Assembly (NCBI GenBank): GCA_003254925.1
Contig: QANZ01027752.1
Location: forward strand, 1-64,000
DNA from: Chamaecrista fasciculata
Lineage: Eukaryota > Streptophyta > Magnoliopsida > Fabales > Fabaceae
Direction: 5' to 3'
Length of the DNA: 64,000 nt
Position 1 is the stretch's first letter. Every line of letters starts with the position of its first letter. Positions 23,095-34,360 of this stretch are shown here, in pieces. A program made the translations under genes and the position numbers. The notes under the pieces are model-generated. The model saw only the letters and a list, made by a program, of their open reading frames with translations, made no database searches and had not been told where the DNA came from.

Positions 23095-25870
23095 TGTGCA
23101 GGGTCTTAGAGACAGTAGAAAGCTGGACAGAAGCGAGATGGACCTGCGTGAAGGCGATGGAGCAAGGGTTGCTGCTATTGCTGTAGGAACATGCGAGCTT
23201 GTTTTGCCCTCTGAGCTTATTTCGTTGTTATGTACCTTCTTAATAGTTCAAACAATGTTTCTTTTCTTATATGATAAGGAAGTCTTACATGTGTTAACTG
23301 TAATGAAAGGAGTTCAATTTATAAAGATGATGTTTATTTGCTTATGGTGATTTGCAAGATAATCATTGCATCTTAAAATTGGAAACGCGATAACGATATT
23401 TATAACATTGATACGAAAAGGATTAAGATTAAGCGAATCTAATCCTGCATACCTTTGGCACTGTCGTTTAGGCCATATAAATGAGAAACGCCTGGAGAAG
23501 CTCCATGAGGATGGACTTCTAAACTCATTTGATTTTGAATCACATCATGTTTGTGAATCTTGTCTACTTGGAAAGATGACAAAGGCGCCCTTCACTGGAA
23601 ACAGTGTGAGGGCATCTGACTTATTGGGAATCATACATAGTGATGTATGTGGACCCATGAGTACCTAGGCTAGAGGTGATTACTCGTACTTCGCTACGTT
23701 CACTGACGACTTCAGTAGTTTTGACTATGAAGCAAAAGTCAGGGTCTTTTGAAAAGTTCAAAAGATTTCAAAGTGAAGTGGAGAACCAACTTGGCAAGAA
23801 AATCAAAGTCCTTCAATTTAATCGAGGAGGCGAGTATTTGAGTCAAGGATTTATTGATCATCTTAGAATTTGTGGGGTAATCTCACAAATTACCCCTCCC
23901 GGAACCCCATAGTAGAATGGTGTTTCCGAGAGGAGGAATCGAACTCTATAGGATATGGTTCGGTCTATGATGAGTCAGGATGATCTTCCGCCATCCTTTT
24001 AAGGGGATGCTCTAGAAACTGCTAGTTTCACACTTAACTGTGTTCCGTCTAAGGCAATTGAGAAGACACCATATGAGATATGGAATGGGAAGAGTCCCAT
24101 TATGTCTTACCTCAGGATTTGGGATGTGAAGTTTAAGTTAAGCAACGGCTTAACGATAAACCGTCTCCCAAAACCCTCAAGTGTTCTTTTGTAAGATACC
24201 CCAAGGAAACGAGGGGGTATTTTATCTACTACCCATCTGACCGCATAATGTTTGTAGTCAGAAGAGGATTCCTTTTGAAAAGGGAATCTTTGTTTCCAAA
24301 AGAAACAGTGGGAGTAGGATTAATCTTGAAGGGGTTCAAGATCCACAAGGCACTATAGAGGCGCAGACGGAAACTAAAGAAGAGCCACAAGGCGTTGTGG
24401 TAGCTCCTCTAGTAACACAAGGACCACGAGAGTTTGATAGGACACGTTCTCGACCTCAAGGATATGGATCCTTGATGACAGGGAACAGGGATGTGTTGCT
24501 CGTAGAGCGTGGTGAGCCTACCACCTATCAAGAAGCTGTCGTGGGTTCCAACTCTGAGAAATGGTTTAAAGCCATGAAGGCAGAAATGCGATCCATGTAC
24601 GACAACAAGGTATGGACCTTGAACACTCCACCTGAAGTGGGTTTTTCGGGGAGAAAACCGTCATAGATTGCAAAGTTAATGTCTTCAAGGCGAGGCTAGT
24701 AGCTAAAGGGGTTGACTCAACGTCATGTGATGATGAAACGTTTTCCCCAGTTGCGATCGCTGAGTCCATAAGGGTTCTCTTTGCCGTAACCGCATATTAT
24801 GAATATGAAGTATGGCAAATGGATAGAAAGGCTGCTCGAGGATGTGTACGTGACACAACCTAAGGGATCTGTATGTCCAGAGGAACCAGAGAAGGTATGC
24901 AAACTTCAGAGGTCCATTATTGGATTGAAGCAAGCATCACGAAGTTGGAATCATCGTTTTGATAAGGTAGTCAAAAGGTTTGGCTTCTTACGAAACCCTG
25001 ACGAGCCCTGTGTTTACAAGAAGGTTAGTGGGAGCACAATTATGTTCTTGGTGCTATATGTCGATGACATATTACTCGTTGGAAATGATACTCCTACCTT
25101 AAAGATTGTGAATCTTGGTTGGGAAATTCATTTTCAATGAAGGACTTAGGAGAAGCTTCCTATAAACTAGGGTTCAAGATTTATATAGATAGATCTCGTG
25201 TGCTTCTTAAATTAAGTCAAAGTACATACTTGGATAAGATACTGAAGGGGTTCAGTATGCGGGATTCCAAGGAATGATTCATAGTGATGAATCATCGTTT
25301 GTCCTGAGCGTGATGAACCGGTGCCAACAAGACCCTGGAGAGGATCATTGGACCGCTGTCGAAGACATCCTTGAGTACTTAAGAAGAACTAAGGATGAAT
25401 TCTTGGTTTATGGTGGAACTAATGTGTAAGTGGTTACACAGGTGCCTGTTTTTCAAATCAACCAAGATGATTTAATCGCAGTTTGAACAGGTATTTCTCC
25501 TGAACGGTGGCATTGTGGGTTGGAAAGGTTCCAACCAGAGCACGATTGCTGATTCTACAACAGATGGTTGGTCGTGTAGAAACACGGACCGGAAAACTAG
25601 TGTCTGGAGTATGCTTGGTTGTCCCCTTGTGGAGACAGGAAAGACACCAAATGGGACTGGGTCCCCACTGACGTTCCGACAGTGATATATACTCAGACAT
25701 TATCACCTTGAGATGGTGATGTTAAGATATGTAAAATAGCATTTGAGGATAAAATTGCCGATCCTCTAATGAAAACCCCAGCACGGGTCATACGTGAATG
25801 TCATGTAATGTCAATGGGGATTAGACGCATTAATGGATGTTCCTAGTGTAGGAACAGTTTGATTAATGAT
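23041..25870 (+). pseudogene. Decayed copia pol of the plus-strand element
   Basis: Protease remnant at 23060-23350. Gag-pre-integrase at 23400-23668 (LWHCRLGH ... CESCLLGKMTKAPF, the HHCC zinc-binding signature). Integrase at 23660-24300, where the catalytic DRGGE reads NRGGE (codon 23820-23822). Linker and RT start lie at 24397-24666; RT at 24680-25160 has an intact YVDDILLVG (box at 25057-25068). RNase H remnants continue to about 25690. A 20-bp deletion at about 24824 removes the first catalytic RT motif, and a 117-bp deletion at about 25293 removes a later block. Stops and frameshifts occur throughout. Not functional. Confidence 0.85.
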
Positions 25871-25893
25871 TGTACCTAGTGCAAGTGGGAGTC

Positions 25894-26425
25894 TATTGGA
25901 GATTGTGCCCTAGGGCCAATCATTTTGTGAATGTGTTTTGAACATATTGATTAATTTATAGAGATAAATTATATTGTTATCATAATTAGCATGTTTACTA
26001 TGATGGCGTCCTTGATTAATTATATGATAATTAATCTAAATTTGTCCCTGGTCGCTCATTCGAGTGGGAGCTTGAAATGAACTAAGACCAGCATGACCTC
26101 GAAGTATAGGGATACATGCACTAGATGCTTTACGAGGGTCATGGTGCAATTATGTAAAGGGTTACAAGTTGCTGGAATGACCCGGAGAGTCCTGCATGGG
26201 TTTAGTCATTAGCTAGCCTCTCCAGTACACCTGTCACGATACCTTAGACCTAAGGTCTTGACTATTCCGGCATTGTAGTTGTCGAACTTTGGCCTAGTCT
26301 AACGTTGCCCGAAACAGGGTAGCCATAAGGGCTAGGTACGGGTTTGGTTGATTGCAGAGCTGAGGAATTTGGTTGACCAAAATAGGATTTTGTCCCTCAT
26401 AGAGATGAGAGATATCTAACTGGGC
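25894..26425 (+). repeat. 3' LTR of the plus-strand copia element, truncated
   Basis: It starts TATTGGAGATTGTGCCC (G to A in the second base) directly after GTGCAAGTGGGAGTC. It follows the 5' LTR closely until TCTAACTGGGC at 26425, after which unrelated AT-rich DNA begins. About three quarters of the LTR is missing. Confidence 0.88.
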
Positions 26426-27297
26426 TATTTGAAATTGAGAAAATAGATAATAGATATAATAGATAATAGATTTTCTGTAACCTTCAAAAAAATTTAATCG
26501 CAATAAAAAAATGGTTTTAGAAAATAATGATCAGAAATTAATAATGATAAAAGATATTAAAAGATATTATTGGCTCTTTCTTGATCTCACACAAATAAAA
26601 CTTTTATTTAACACACTATAATATTATATAATATATAATATTTCCAAGAAATGTTTGAGCTAAGATTTTATTCAATGGATAACATAATTATTTCTCAATT
26701 TGTTTCTTTCTATGATTAGAAATCTAGGGGTGAAAAAAGAAATGCTCGTGAGTTGTCACATCAAAGTGTAATTAAATCTTTAATTGTTGGATCAAAAGGT
26801 AAATCCAAAGCGAGAATTGATGTTGGAGTCTTGGAGATATTTATCTGTCTTTGGGTTAATTGGGTATATGTTTGAATCAACTTTTGAGCAATGTGTCTTG
26901 ATAATGTTTATACACCTGCATTTAAAGTATGACTAAACGGTTTCATTTTCAAACTTTTTATTTGTTTTATTTATTTTCTCATATTTTTCTCGGAGGTCGT
27001 TGGACTTTCATTTATTACTTATGAGACATTATTACATTAACACGAATGCGATACATGATACGGATACAGACAATTCAATTTTAACGATTTGTACTCCTTA
27101 ATTGAACCTTGGTTAACTGTTATGTCTAATAATAATTCAATTAATTTAATATATATATTTTTTTAAATCTCTCATCTTCTCATACTTTTAAAGGAAGAAT
27201 TAAAAAATAAAAATAAAAAGAACAATACATTGATCAATATAATTAATAAGAAATTTTATTTAGATTTTATCATGAAAGAGGCATGTATGTATTACAT
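26426..27297. other. AT-rich intergenic DNA, no gene seen
   Basis: It opens with an imperfect AATAGAT-type simple repeat (26440-26475). The remainder has only short ORFs and no recognisable element. Confidence 0.4.
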
Positions 27298-27299
27298 TA

Positions 27300-27574
27300 C
27301 TCCCTCTTGTTCACAATATCTGCTGGAATTGGAGGAATTTTAATATTTCAAAATATCTACTATTTTATAAAATCAAGAAAGCATTAATTATTTGTTTACA
27401 ATTTTATCCCTCTTTATTGTTTCTTAGACTTTTCAAGTTTAATTAGTGGTGAAGAATAAATAAGGGTAATTTAGACTTTTCATTTTATATTTTTCTAAGT
27501 TTAAGATATACTCATCATTCTCTTGTTCCGTGTGCACATACAATATTACAGCAGATATTGCGAAACGAAGGGAG
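27300..27574. mobile_element. Stowaway-type MITE (Tc1/mariner)
   Basis: Terminal inverted repeats start CTCCCTCTTGTTC and end with the complement GAAACGAAGGGAG. The matching inner blocks ACAATATCTGCTG and CAGCAGATATTG extend the pairing. TA flanks both sides (27298-27299, 27575-27576), as expected for Stowaway. At 275 bp and without coding capacity it is non-autonomous. Confidence 0.8.
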
Positions 27575-27590
27575 TACATTATTAATGTTT

Positions 27591-28179
27591 CGCAAAAGTA
27601 CTAATTTCGTCCCTAAACTTTACACCAACTGTCAATTTCGTCCCCAAACTTTTTTTTACTGTCAACTTCGTCCCCATACTTTACACCAACTGTCAATTTC
27701 ATCCCCAATGTTTTTTTGCTGTCAATTTCGTCCCCAAACTTTACATCAACTGTCAATTTCGTCCCCAATCTTTTTTTGCTGTCAATTTCGTCCCCAAACT
27801 TTACATCAACTGTCAATTTCGTCCCCGATCTTTCATATTTTCGTCAATTTTATCATTTGACTAACTTCTTTTAATAAATTAACGACAGATTGCATCCTTG
27901 TTTTTGAATCTAAGTTAGGATTTGAGTTTCTTTTTCTATCATTTTTACATTATATATCGTTAGCCACATAGATTTTGTCGTTAATATTTGGCTAAAGTAA
28001 GAGCAAAGGATAAAATTGGCCAAAATGTGAAAGATTAGGGACGAAATTGACATCAAAAAATATTGGGGACGAAATTGACAGCATGTGTAAAGTTTAGGGA
28101 CGAAATTAACAGCAAAAAAAGATTGGGGACAAAATTGACAACAGTTGTAAAGCTTGGGGACGAAATGTGTACTTTTGCC
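27591..28179. mobile_element. Mutator-like foldback MITE (589 bp) with perfect 9-bp TSD
   Basis: Inverted ends CGCAAAAGTACTAATTTCGT and its complement (...ACTTTTGCC) are flanked by TTAATGTTT at 27582-27590 and 28180-28188. Nine bases is the Mutator-superfamily size. The left arm contains an internal array of about 60-bp units (GTCAATTTCGTCCCCAA...) at 27625-27825, repeated about three and a half times; the right arm has fewer units. ORFs at 27558-27860 and 28063-28299 are products of this repeat, not genes. Confidence 0.85.
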
Positions 28180-28279
28180 TTAATGTTTTTTTTTGCCACC
28201 AACGGCCAAGTCAGGATTTTTGGTTGTGGGGAGGGGGGGTGGGCGATATATATATTTGTTTTGGCAAAAATTTTATTTT

Positions 28280-28612
28280 GGTCTCTTATGCTTATCTGAA
28301 GTTTCGTTTTGATTCTTAACATTTTTTTGTTTCGTTTTAGTCTTTAATATTTTCTAAAAGTTTCATAATTGGTCCATACTTATTGAATATGGTTCTATCA
28401 CTCTCGTTTTAAACCCGAATAGAATGAAATTAGAGCTACATATTAAATTTGATGAGTTTTTTCTATACCCAATTAGAGTCAAAAGCAAAAGAGAGAGATA
28501 TAACCACATTCAATAATTACAGACCAATTATAAAACTTTTAAAAAATGTTAAAGACCAAAGCAAAACAAAAAAAATATTAGGGCCCAAAATGGAACTTTA
28601 GGTAAGCATTAG
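28280..28612. mobile_element. Foldback MITE, family unassigned
   Basis: Left arm TTATGCTTATCTGAAGTTTC pairs with the right-arm sequence near 28590-28612 (GAACTTTAGGTAAGCATTAG). Inner arms AAAAGTTTCATAATTGGTCC and GACCAATTATAAAACTTTT also pair. Exact ends and target duplication are unresolved. Confidence 0.6.
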
Positions 28613-28901
28613 GAATATATTTTTTGAATCCTGATTTTTTAATAAATATCAATTATTTAGCCAATAGTATAAAATTTAAGAATTAAATTCTTAATGTTTG
28701 TCGAAAAACAATTAGGAGCTAAAAATATGGTCCTGTTTCATTTTATTTTCTAAGAATTGTTTTTCTAAAATTTCTTTTTAATTTTCTTTTTAAAAAACAT
28801 GTTTTCAAGAAAAAAAAGAATTTTAAAAATCCATTTGATAAACAAATTTTAAAAAATGCTTTTATTTGTTTCTCTAGTTCAACACTATTTATAGATTATG
28901 C

Positions 28902-30922
28902 TTTTTTTTTTTGGTAGAAACCGGATGGCTAAAGCCCACAAAACAAAGGAGAAAAAACAAACAAAAAAGAAAAACCTCCAGCAAAGAACCCAGACACGAG
29001 ACTACAACGCTCTCTCCAAACCCAGCCCTAGACAGTCACGCAGCAGAGCAAAGCGCAGCTCAGCCGAAGGGGGATGCTCCAAACTCAGAAGGTTTCCACT
29101 GCCATCTTCGCGACCCATAGCAGCAAGGAGGTCAGCGCAGACGTTCGATTCCCTCCAAACATGGCGAATGGTCCATAACTCAAAGTGGCCAAGCAGCTCC
29201 AAGATCGAACGTATCAGCGTGCTAATGTCCGCCCCCATTGGCCGAGGATCCTTCACGGCGGAGACAAGGGACGAAGAGTCACACTCAATCTCTAACTTGG
29301 TGATTCCAAGCTCCCTCGCACAAGAGAGCCCCTCCAACAAACCACACGATTCAGCCCTAATCACCGAACAATCTCCCAGGAATTTGTAGAAACCACGGAT
29401 CCAACCACCATTAGAGTTCCTCAATAAACCACCGCAGCCAGAAAGACCCCGGACAGAGTCACACGAGCCATCAGAGTTGAGCTTCACCCAGCCCTCCTTC
29501 GGACGATCCCAGGTAACATTAGTCCAGATCTTTTGAGTCTGTTTATCCCCTGAAAGATGAAAATTATAACTGTCATTATACTGCCTGATTGTAGAAACAG
29601 TACTTACAAAAGGGTCTCTCGGAATGTTGACACTGGAATTGAAGAGAGTGTCATTCCTCCATCTCCATATATTCCAGGTATTAATAGCCCACATCTGATT
29701 CCAAGCAAACTGCAAATTACTAGAAAAGGAGTTGTTTAAATTAGCATAAATCCAGTTAAGTAAGTTATAGTTATAAAAGAGATAAAATGACTGGGCTGCA
29801 AAAACTTGTTCCACAGGCCAGCGGCAAAATTGCAATCTCTCAGCACATGAAGAGTGGTTTCCACCTGGTCAGGGCATCTATGACATCTATCAGAGGCACC
29901 AAACCAGCGACTACATCTATCTCTGGTAAAAAGTCTGTCATGAGTAAGCCTCCAAATAAAAATTCTAACTCTCTCAGGCACATTTAATTTCCATATCATT
30001 TTGAAAATTCTGTTAGGGGGATCATTCTTGATCAACATGTTGTATGTAGATTTAACCGAAAACTCTCCATTTCCCGAAGGCAGCCATCTAATTTGATCAT
30101 TGCCCAAAGAATCCTTAGGTACCACTTCAGAATAGAATCTCTGAATCCCACCTCCCAACATAGGCCGGAGAAAATCTAAATCCCAACTGCCATTAGTAGC
30201 CAAGTCCGCCACTTTTTGGTTCAAAATCCCCATAGGAATAGCACATTAATCTCTTCAATAATACTCTTGTTCCCTTTTCCCCAAATATCAGTCCAAAAAT
30301 TAGCACTAAGGCCATTTCCAATACTCCAACATTGCCCATTATTTAACTTACTCCAAATTTTACCAAGTTCTTTCCAAAGATGGGAATCACTATCCTTAAT
30401 CACGATAAATCTAAGTAAGTCCTCCCCTCTACCATATTTACTAGTTAGAACCCTACTACAAATATTCTCAGGATCACTCCTCACCTTCCACCCAATCTTC
30501 ATAAGGAAGGCATCATTCATATACTGAAGCCGTTTGATGCCAAGGCCCCCATGCTCCTTATTCCTACAAATAGCATCCCAACCAATGGTATGTAACTTTC
30601 TCGTATTCTCATCATGACCCCAAATAAAATTCCTTTGAAGTTTCTCTATCTCATTACAGACACATAAAGGAATTCTAGTTGATTGCATGGCATAGTAAGG
30701 AATAGAAGAGATAACGGATTTAGCCAAGGTAACCCTTCCCGCCATAGATAAGGATTTAGCCTTCCAACCCGCAAGTTTAATCTTAACCCTATCAATAAGT
30801 CTCTGAAAATCCCTTCTAGTTTGTCTACCATGCAACAAAGGCATCCCCAAATAGTTACCCAAGTTATCGGTACAAGAAAAGTTAGTGATACTCAAAATTT
30901 GATCTCTTATATCATGCTTGTG
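28902..30922 (-). pseudogene. 5'-truncated LINE: RT C-terminal part, zf-RVT and RNase H
   Basis: Three minus-strand ORFs in different frames follow the order of a plant LINE ORF2. 30221-30895 is the region after the RT palm (LGMPLLHGRQTRRDF, KAKSLSMAGRVTLAKSVISS, KEHGGLGIKR). 29736-30233 is the zf-RVT domain (RVRIFIWRLTHDRLFT, CSRWFGASDRCHRC). 29002-29835 is a plant-type RNase H (VKLNSDGSCDS, IRAESCGLLEGL, ECDSSSLVSAV). A run of 11 T at 28902-28912 is the poly(A) tail of the minus-strand element. The upstream RT catalytic core, endonuclease and ORF1 are missing; a copia LTR starts at 30923. Frameshifts separate the ORFs, so it is dead. Confidence 0.88.
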
Positions 30923-31139
30923 TTGGGAATCGTAGGCGCCAAGGGCAGCGGAAGCAAAAATAAAATTTAAAAAAAAAACGCCTAGGTCCTAAGATTCCCG
31001 AACGGATCCGCTAGTAGAATTTAAAACTTTGGTTAGTGTTATACCTCAGAGTTTCAAACGCAGGTTGTACGGGGCGAGTTCCACGGATCCACTCCCAGAG
31101 TTCTCCCTCTGCCAGTAATCCACACGGACAGTTTCTTTG
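30923..31139 (-). repeat. Copia LTR fragment ending at a contig join
   Basis: On the plus strand it begins TGTTGGGAATCG and carries GCAGCGGAAGCAAAAATAAA and GGATCCGCTAG, as in the 3' end of the 5332-type LTR. It is the end of a minus-strand LTR cut by the N at 31140. It inserted into, or recombined with, the LINE at 30922. Confidence 0.7.
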
Positions 31140-31140
31140 N

Positions 31141-31590
31141 TTTATTTTTTATTCTTACGTTTTGATTCTATTAATGAAAAAAATTATAGAGAAAAAGGTC
31201 CTTAATGTAAAAATTCAAACTTTTAGGAGATAAAAATCAATTTTGTCTCTTTTTTTTATGAAAACATAGATGGAAAACGTTTGAGAGACCAACTGTGCCA
31301 AAATTTGGAAAACTAANCCTATTAATGAAAAAAAATTATAGAGAAAAAGGTCCTTAATGTAAAAATTCAAACTTTTAGGAGATAAAAATCAATTTTGTCT
31401 CTTTTTTTAATGAAAACATAGATGGAAAACGTTTGAGAGACCAACTGTGCCAAGTTTTGGAAAACTAAGGAACCAATATGGAACGAAAAATCGTCAGTAG
31501 TAGCCAAAAAGCAGAGGTTTACTATTTCTGTCTCCTCATAGTCATCATCTTCTTCGGCGAGGAGATCTTATCATCATCCCATGAGGATTC
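31141..31590. repeat. Duplicated block around a contig join
   Basis: About 150 bp beginning CTATTAATGAAAAAAA (31168-31317) recurs almost identically after the N near 31318 (to about 31470). This looks like an unmerged overlap of contig ends rather than a genuine tandem repeat. Confidence 0.6.
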
Positions 31591-31592
31591 GG

Positions 31593-32165
31593 CTACCATT
31601 GCCTTTTCTTCTTGAAATTGGATTTTCTAAGCAAAGGGCAGCCAAGTCGCATGTGTCCCGGTTTCTTACATTCGTAACAGGTCATTTCCTTGTCTTTTTT
31701 GATGTTGTTATCTTTTCGAAAAGGGGGATTCCTTGATTGTGACTTCTTCTTGTGGAAGTTCTCATACTCTTTTGTCAGTACATCAGTTCTAGACTTTCTT
31801 AGCTCTGTGGTTCCTTCGTGTGTGACTTGAAGTTTGTCCCACATTTCCTTTACCGTGTCACATCTAGACAACTTTTTGAATTCATCTGCACTCACATCAC
31901 AATAGATAATGTTAGTAGCTTTACTATTGAGTGCATACCTGTTATTGTCGTTGTCATCCTATTCATCCATAGGTTTGTCGACTATTTGATCATTCTCTCT
32001 TTTGGTAATCCGTATATGACCATTTTGAATAATCTGCCATATTTGAGGGTTGATTGACTCAGTGAAAATCTTCATACGATTCTTCTAGTATGTATAGTCA
32101 TTCCCATCAAAGTATGGAGGCTTGTGCAAAGAGAATGCACCAGAGTTGTTACTGTTGTTCTGCAT
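31593..32165 (-). pseudogene. Copia gag remnant with zinc knuckle
   Basis: From the minus-strand ATG at 32165 the frame reads MQNNSNNSGAF...PPYFDGNDYTY, a typical copia gag start. It stops at TAG, continues to PMDE, stops at TAG again, then stays open to the CCHC knuckle CYECKKPGHMRLGC and ends near 31593. In this family both TAG codons sit where Trp (TGG) is expected (YW, EW). Downstream gag and pol are missing. A primer binding site at 32219-32230 and an LTR from 32233 lie upstream, so this is the 5' part of one minus-strand element. Confidence 0.8.
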
Positions 32166-32218
32166 TTTGACAAAGATCTTTTCTCAAGGTTGTTACACCT
32201 ACAAAATAAAGAGACAGA

Positions 32219-32230
32219 GCTCTTATACCA
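32219..32230 (-). other. Primer binding site, initiator tRNA-Met type
   Basis: Read on the minus strand it is TGGTATAAGAGC, close to TGGTATCAGAGC, two bases from the LTR border at 32233. Confidence 0.65.
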
Positions 32231-32232
32231 CT

Positions 32233-33255
32233 TGTTAGACAAAATGCACAAGGAGATTCTAGAAGAGGGGTGAATAGGATCTTAAAACTTTTTCGCAAGA
32301 TGTTAAGGAGTTCCTTATGTAAAATCAGTTCCTTAAAGAAAACTACAATTCCTTAACGAAAACGTTCAATTCCTTAACAAACAGTTTTTCAAACACTTTT
32401 GTTTCAAAACCTTTTCAAACCTTTTTCAACTTAACTCAAATGATAAAATACAGAATAATAAAGAGTTAAGGTAGAGAGAGATCAAGACCATGATTTGTAG
32501 TGGTTCACATAAGGGTATAATCTTTGAAATGGAAGTTTCCCTTATACTACATCCACTCCCCAAGCCAACCAGCAAGGGAATTTTATATATTATGTAGGCA
32601 ACCAACCAATACACTTGGAATCAACCTAAGACTAGGATCATCTCCAAGGTTTTACAATAATCCTTTTTCACAAAGGAATATTACAAAGAAAGTATGTAGG
32701 CACTAAGCTCTTTGAATACTCTTGATATAGTTCTTGTAAGCAGTAGTCTTCAACGTTTGAATATGCTCTTCTTTATATAGTCTCCGTTGAAGGGAGCTTC
32801 ATAAGGAATTGATTTGAATTCCCCGATTATTTGAGCTCCAACGACTATGTCTTTAAGAATCTTCAATTTTCTTTAATCTACAGAGCAGCTACAACGTCTC
32901 TATTACATATAAGCTTGTCTTGTTGAGTAGGCAACTTCAATTTGCATTTTGACTTCAATAGGATTCAGAAGCATATGTCAAGGAAGTGGCAGACATGATT
33001 CGAAAACTTTCCTTATTTGATTCCTCGCATGAAATAGAATACTTAAGCTAAGAAACTAATTCCAATAACTGAAATCATATAATAAGCAACTAATTTACTA
33101 GATTAGATCATTCATGAACAAGTAGTGCATGTAATTATCGCAAAGATAAGCATTTAATGTTAGCGCAATCAATCAGGATTCTTTCCATATATATAAGTAT
33201 CTGATTAAGAACATGTGCAACTATTGATTAACTCATATCAAAACGATTTGCAACA
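32233..33255 (-). repeat. 5' LTR of a second copia family (right border tentative)
   Basis: It begins TGTTAGACAAAATGCACAAG beside a primer binding site and includes CTACATCCACTCCCCAAGCC (about 32545-32565), a block I recognise as recurrent in plant LTRs. The right border is placed at GCAACA (33255) only because it complements the TG start; no target duplication was found. A 41-bp start of the same LTR type remains at 16121-16161. Confidence 0.6.
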
Positions 33256-33860
33256 GTTATATATTACATATTTAAGACATATTTCGAACATATACAATTC
33301 CAAAAATATTAAAATAATTAAAATTTTTTTGTGAATTATCAAAATAAAATAATATATATAAACGATATGCAGATCCTAAATGACTTAAAAACGTCAAGAA
33401 GTTCCTTAGCATAAGATTGTCCAACACACAATTTTGGTTACTTAAAAAAGTTATTATTTTTTATGTTTTCAGCATTATATTAATTTTTTTAAAGCATCAA
33501 ACCAAGATAAATTACTTTAAAAAAATTATGCCACTTCGCGATTGTATGCATACTCCACTTTATATTTTAAAATTTTTTTTTGAAAAAAAATTAAAGATTT
33601 AATGTAGGACAAAATTTTTTTAATTTAACATTTAAATTATAAAATTTAATTATAATTTATTTGATCTATTTATTAGTATAAGTGTGATATCATTAATATT
33701 TAAAATTATGTCATATTCATCAATAAGTCTTAATTGATATCTTTAATAAATTTTATTTATATGTTTAAGAATAAAATTTTATAATTTTATTTTAAAATAA
33801 ATTAAATAAAAAATTTAGAAACAAAAAAAGGAGAAAGAAAGAAAATTAATTTATTTGCAT
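33256..33860. other. AT-rich spacer upstream of PDAT, no gene seen
   Basis: Very AT-rich with poly(A/T) runs. Short ORFs (33417-33602) lack similarity. Confidence 0.4.
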
Positions 33861-33870
33861 TTTCAAAACT

Positions 33871-33880
33871 GCCACGTGTC
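33871..33880. promoter_or_regulatory. ABRE/G-box-like element upstream of PDAT
   Basis: GCCACGTGTC contains the CACGTG core that bZIP and bHLH factors bind; ABRE-type flanks suggest abscisic-acid or stress input. It lies about 490 bp before the PDAT start codon. A second CACGTG is at 34066-34071. Function is inferred from motif only. Confidence 0.4.
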
Positions 33881-34015
33881 CCAATCTCAAGCCACTTTGG
33901 GTGACTTTGGGACCCACCTGAGCTCAGATCTGAATTCTGAAAGATACATGCATACAAAAGTTGCAAATTACAAAAATACAAACACATTGATAAATGATAA
34001 CACAACGTGATGAAC

Positions 34016-34026
34016 ATATATATATA
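34016..34026 (+). promoter_or_regulatory. TATA-like element upstream of PDAT
   Basis: ATATATATATA about 335 bp upstream of the start codon is the only strong TATA-like run close to the gene. A 5' leader of about 300 bp would follow. It may also be plain AT repeat. Confidence 0.3.
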
Positions 34027-34360
34027 GGTATATACATACCCACCACGACGACGACGGCGGTCAATCACGTGCTTCGTCTCCGGCGATTCCTCCTCCCCTC
34101 CGGCCACCGGAATCTAGGGTTCCGACGAGGATTAGTTTATACTTTACACTTTTGTGAGAGCAATCCCGATTGCTCGCCGCCTGAACCCCAGACTCCATTA
34201 ATCAACGTTCCGTACTTTCCGAGAGTTTAAATTTAAAGCTGCTTTTGATCTTTTTTTCGTTTTCTCGCTCCTTCTTTTTGGGGCATTTTTTGTTTTGTTT
34301 AATCTATCTATTTCCTTTTTCGCTGGTTCCGGTAAGAGCGTTCGTTAGGGAATACGAACG

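Larger units (their letters stand above)
16162..26425 (+). mobile_element. Angela/BARE-like Ty1-copia element, second copy, 3' LTR truncated, carries a nested solo LTR
   Basis: Parts in order: 5' LTR (16162-18228), primer binding site (18230-18243), leader (18244-22161) interrupted by a solo LTR (18269-20668), gag (22162-23094), decayed pol (23041-25870), polypurine tract, and 3' LTR (25894-26425) broken off after about 530 bp. It is the same family and arrangement as 5332-14701 in reverse orientation. It shares that copy's two pol deletions and its leader repeats. Because the right LTR is cut, no target duplication can be checked. Confidence 0.9.

Noticed and set aside
27600..27840. Regularly spaced repeats that could suggest a CRISPR array
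   Set aside because: Plant nuclear context; units are contiguous tandem repeats within a foldback MITE that has a 9-bp TSD, with no unique spacers.
29002..29389. 163-codon plus-strand ORF beginning near 28898
   Set aside because: Antisense of the LINE RNase H, which matches its family clearly on the minus strand.
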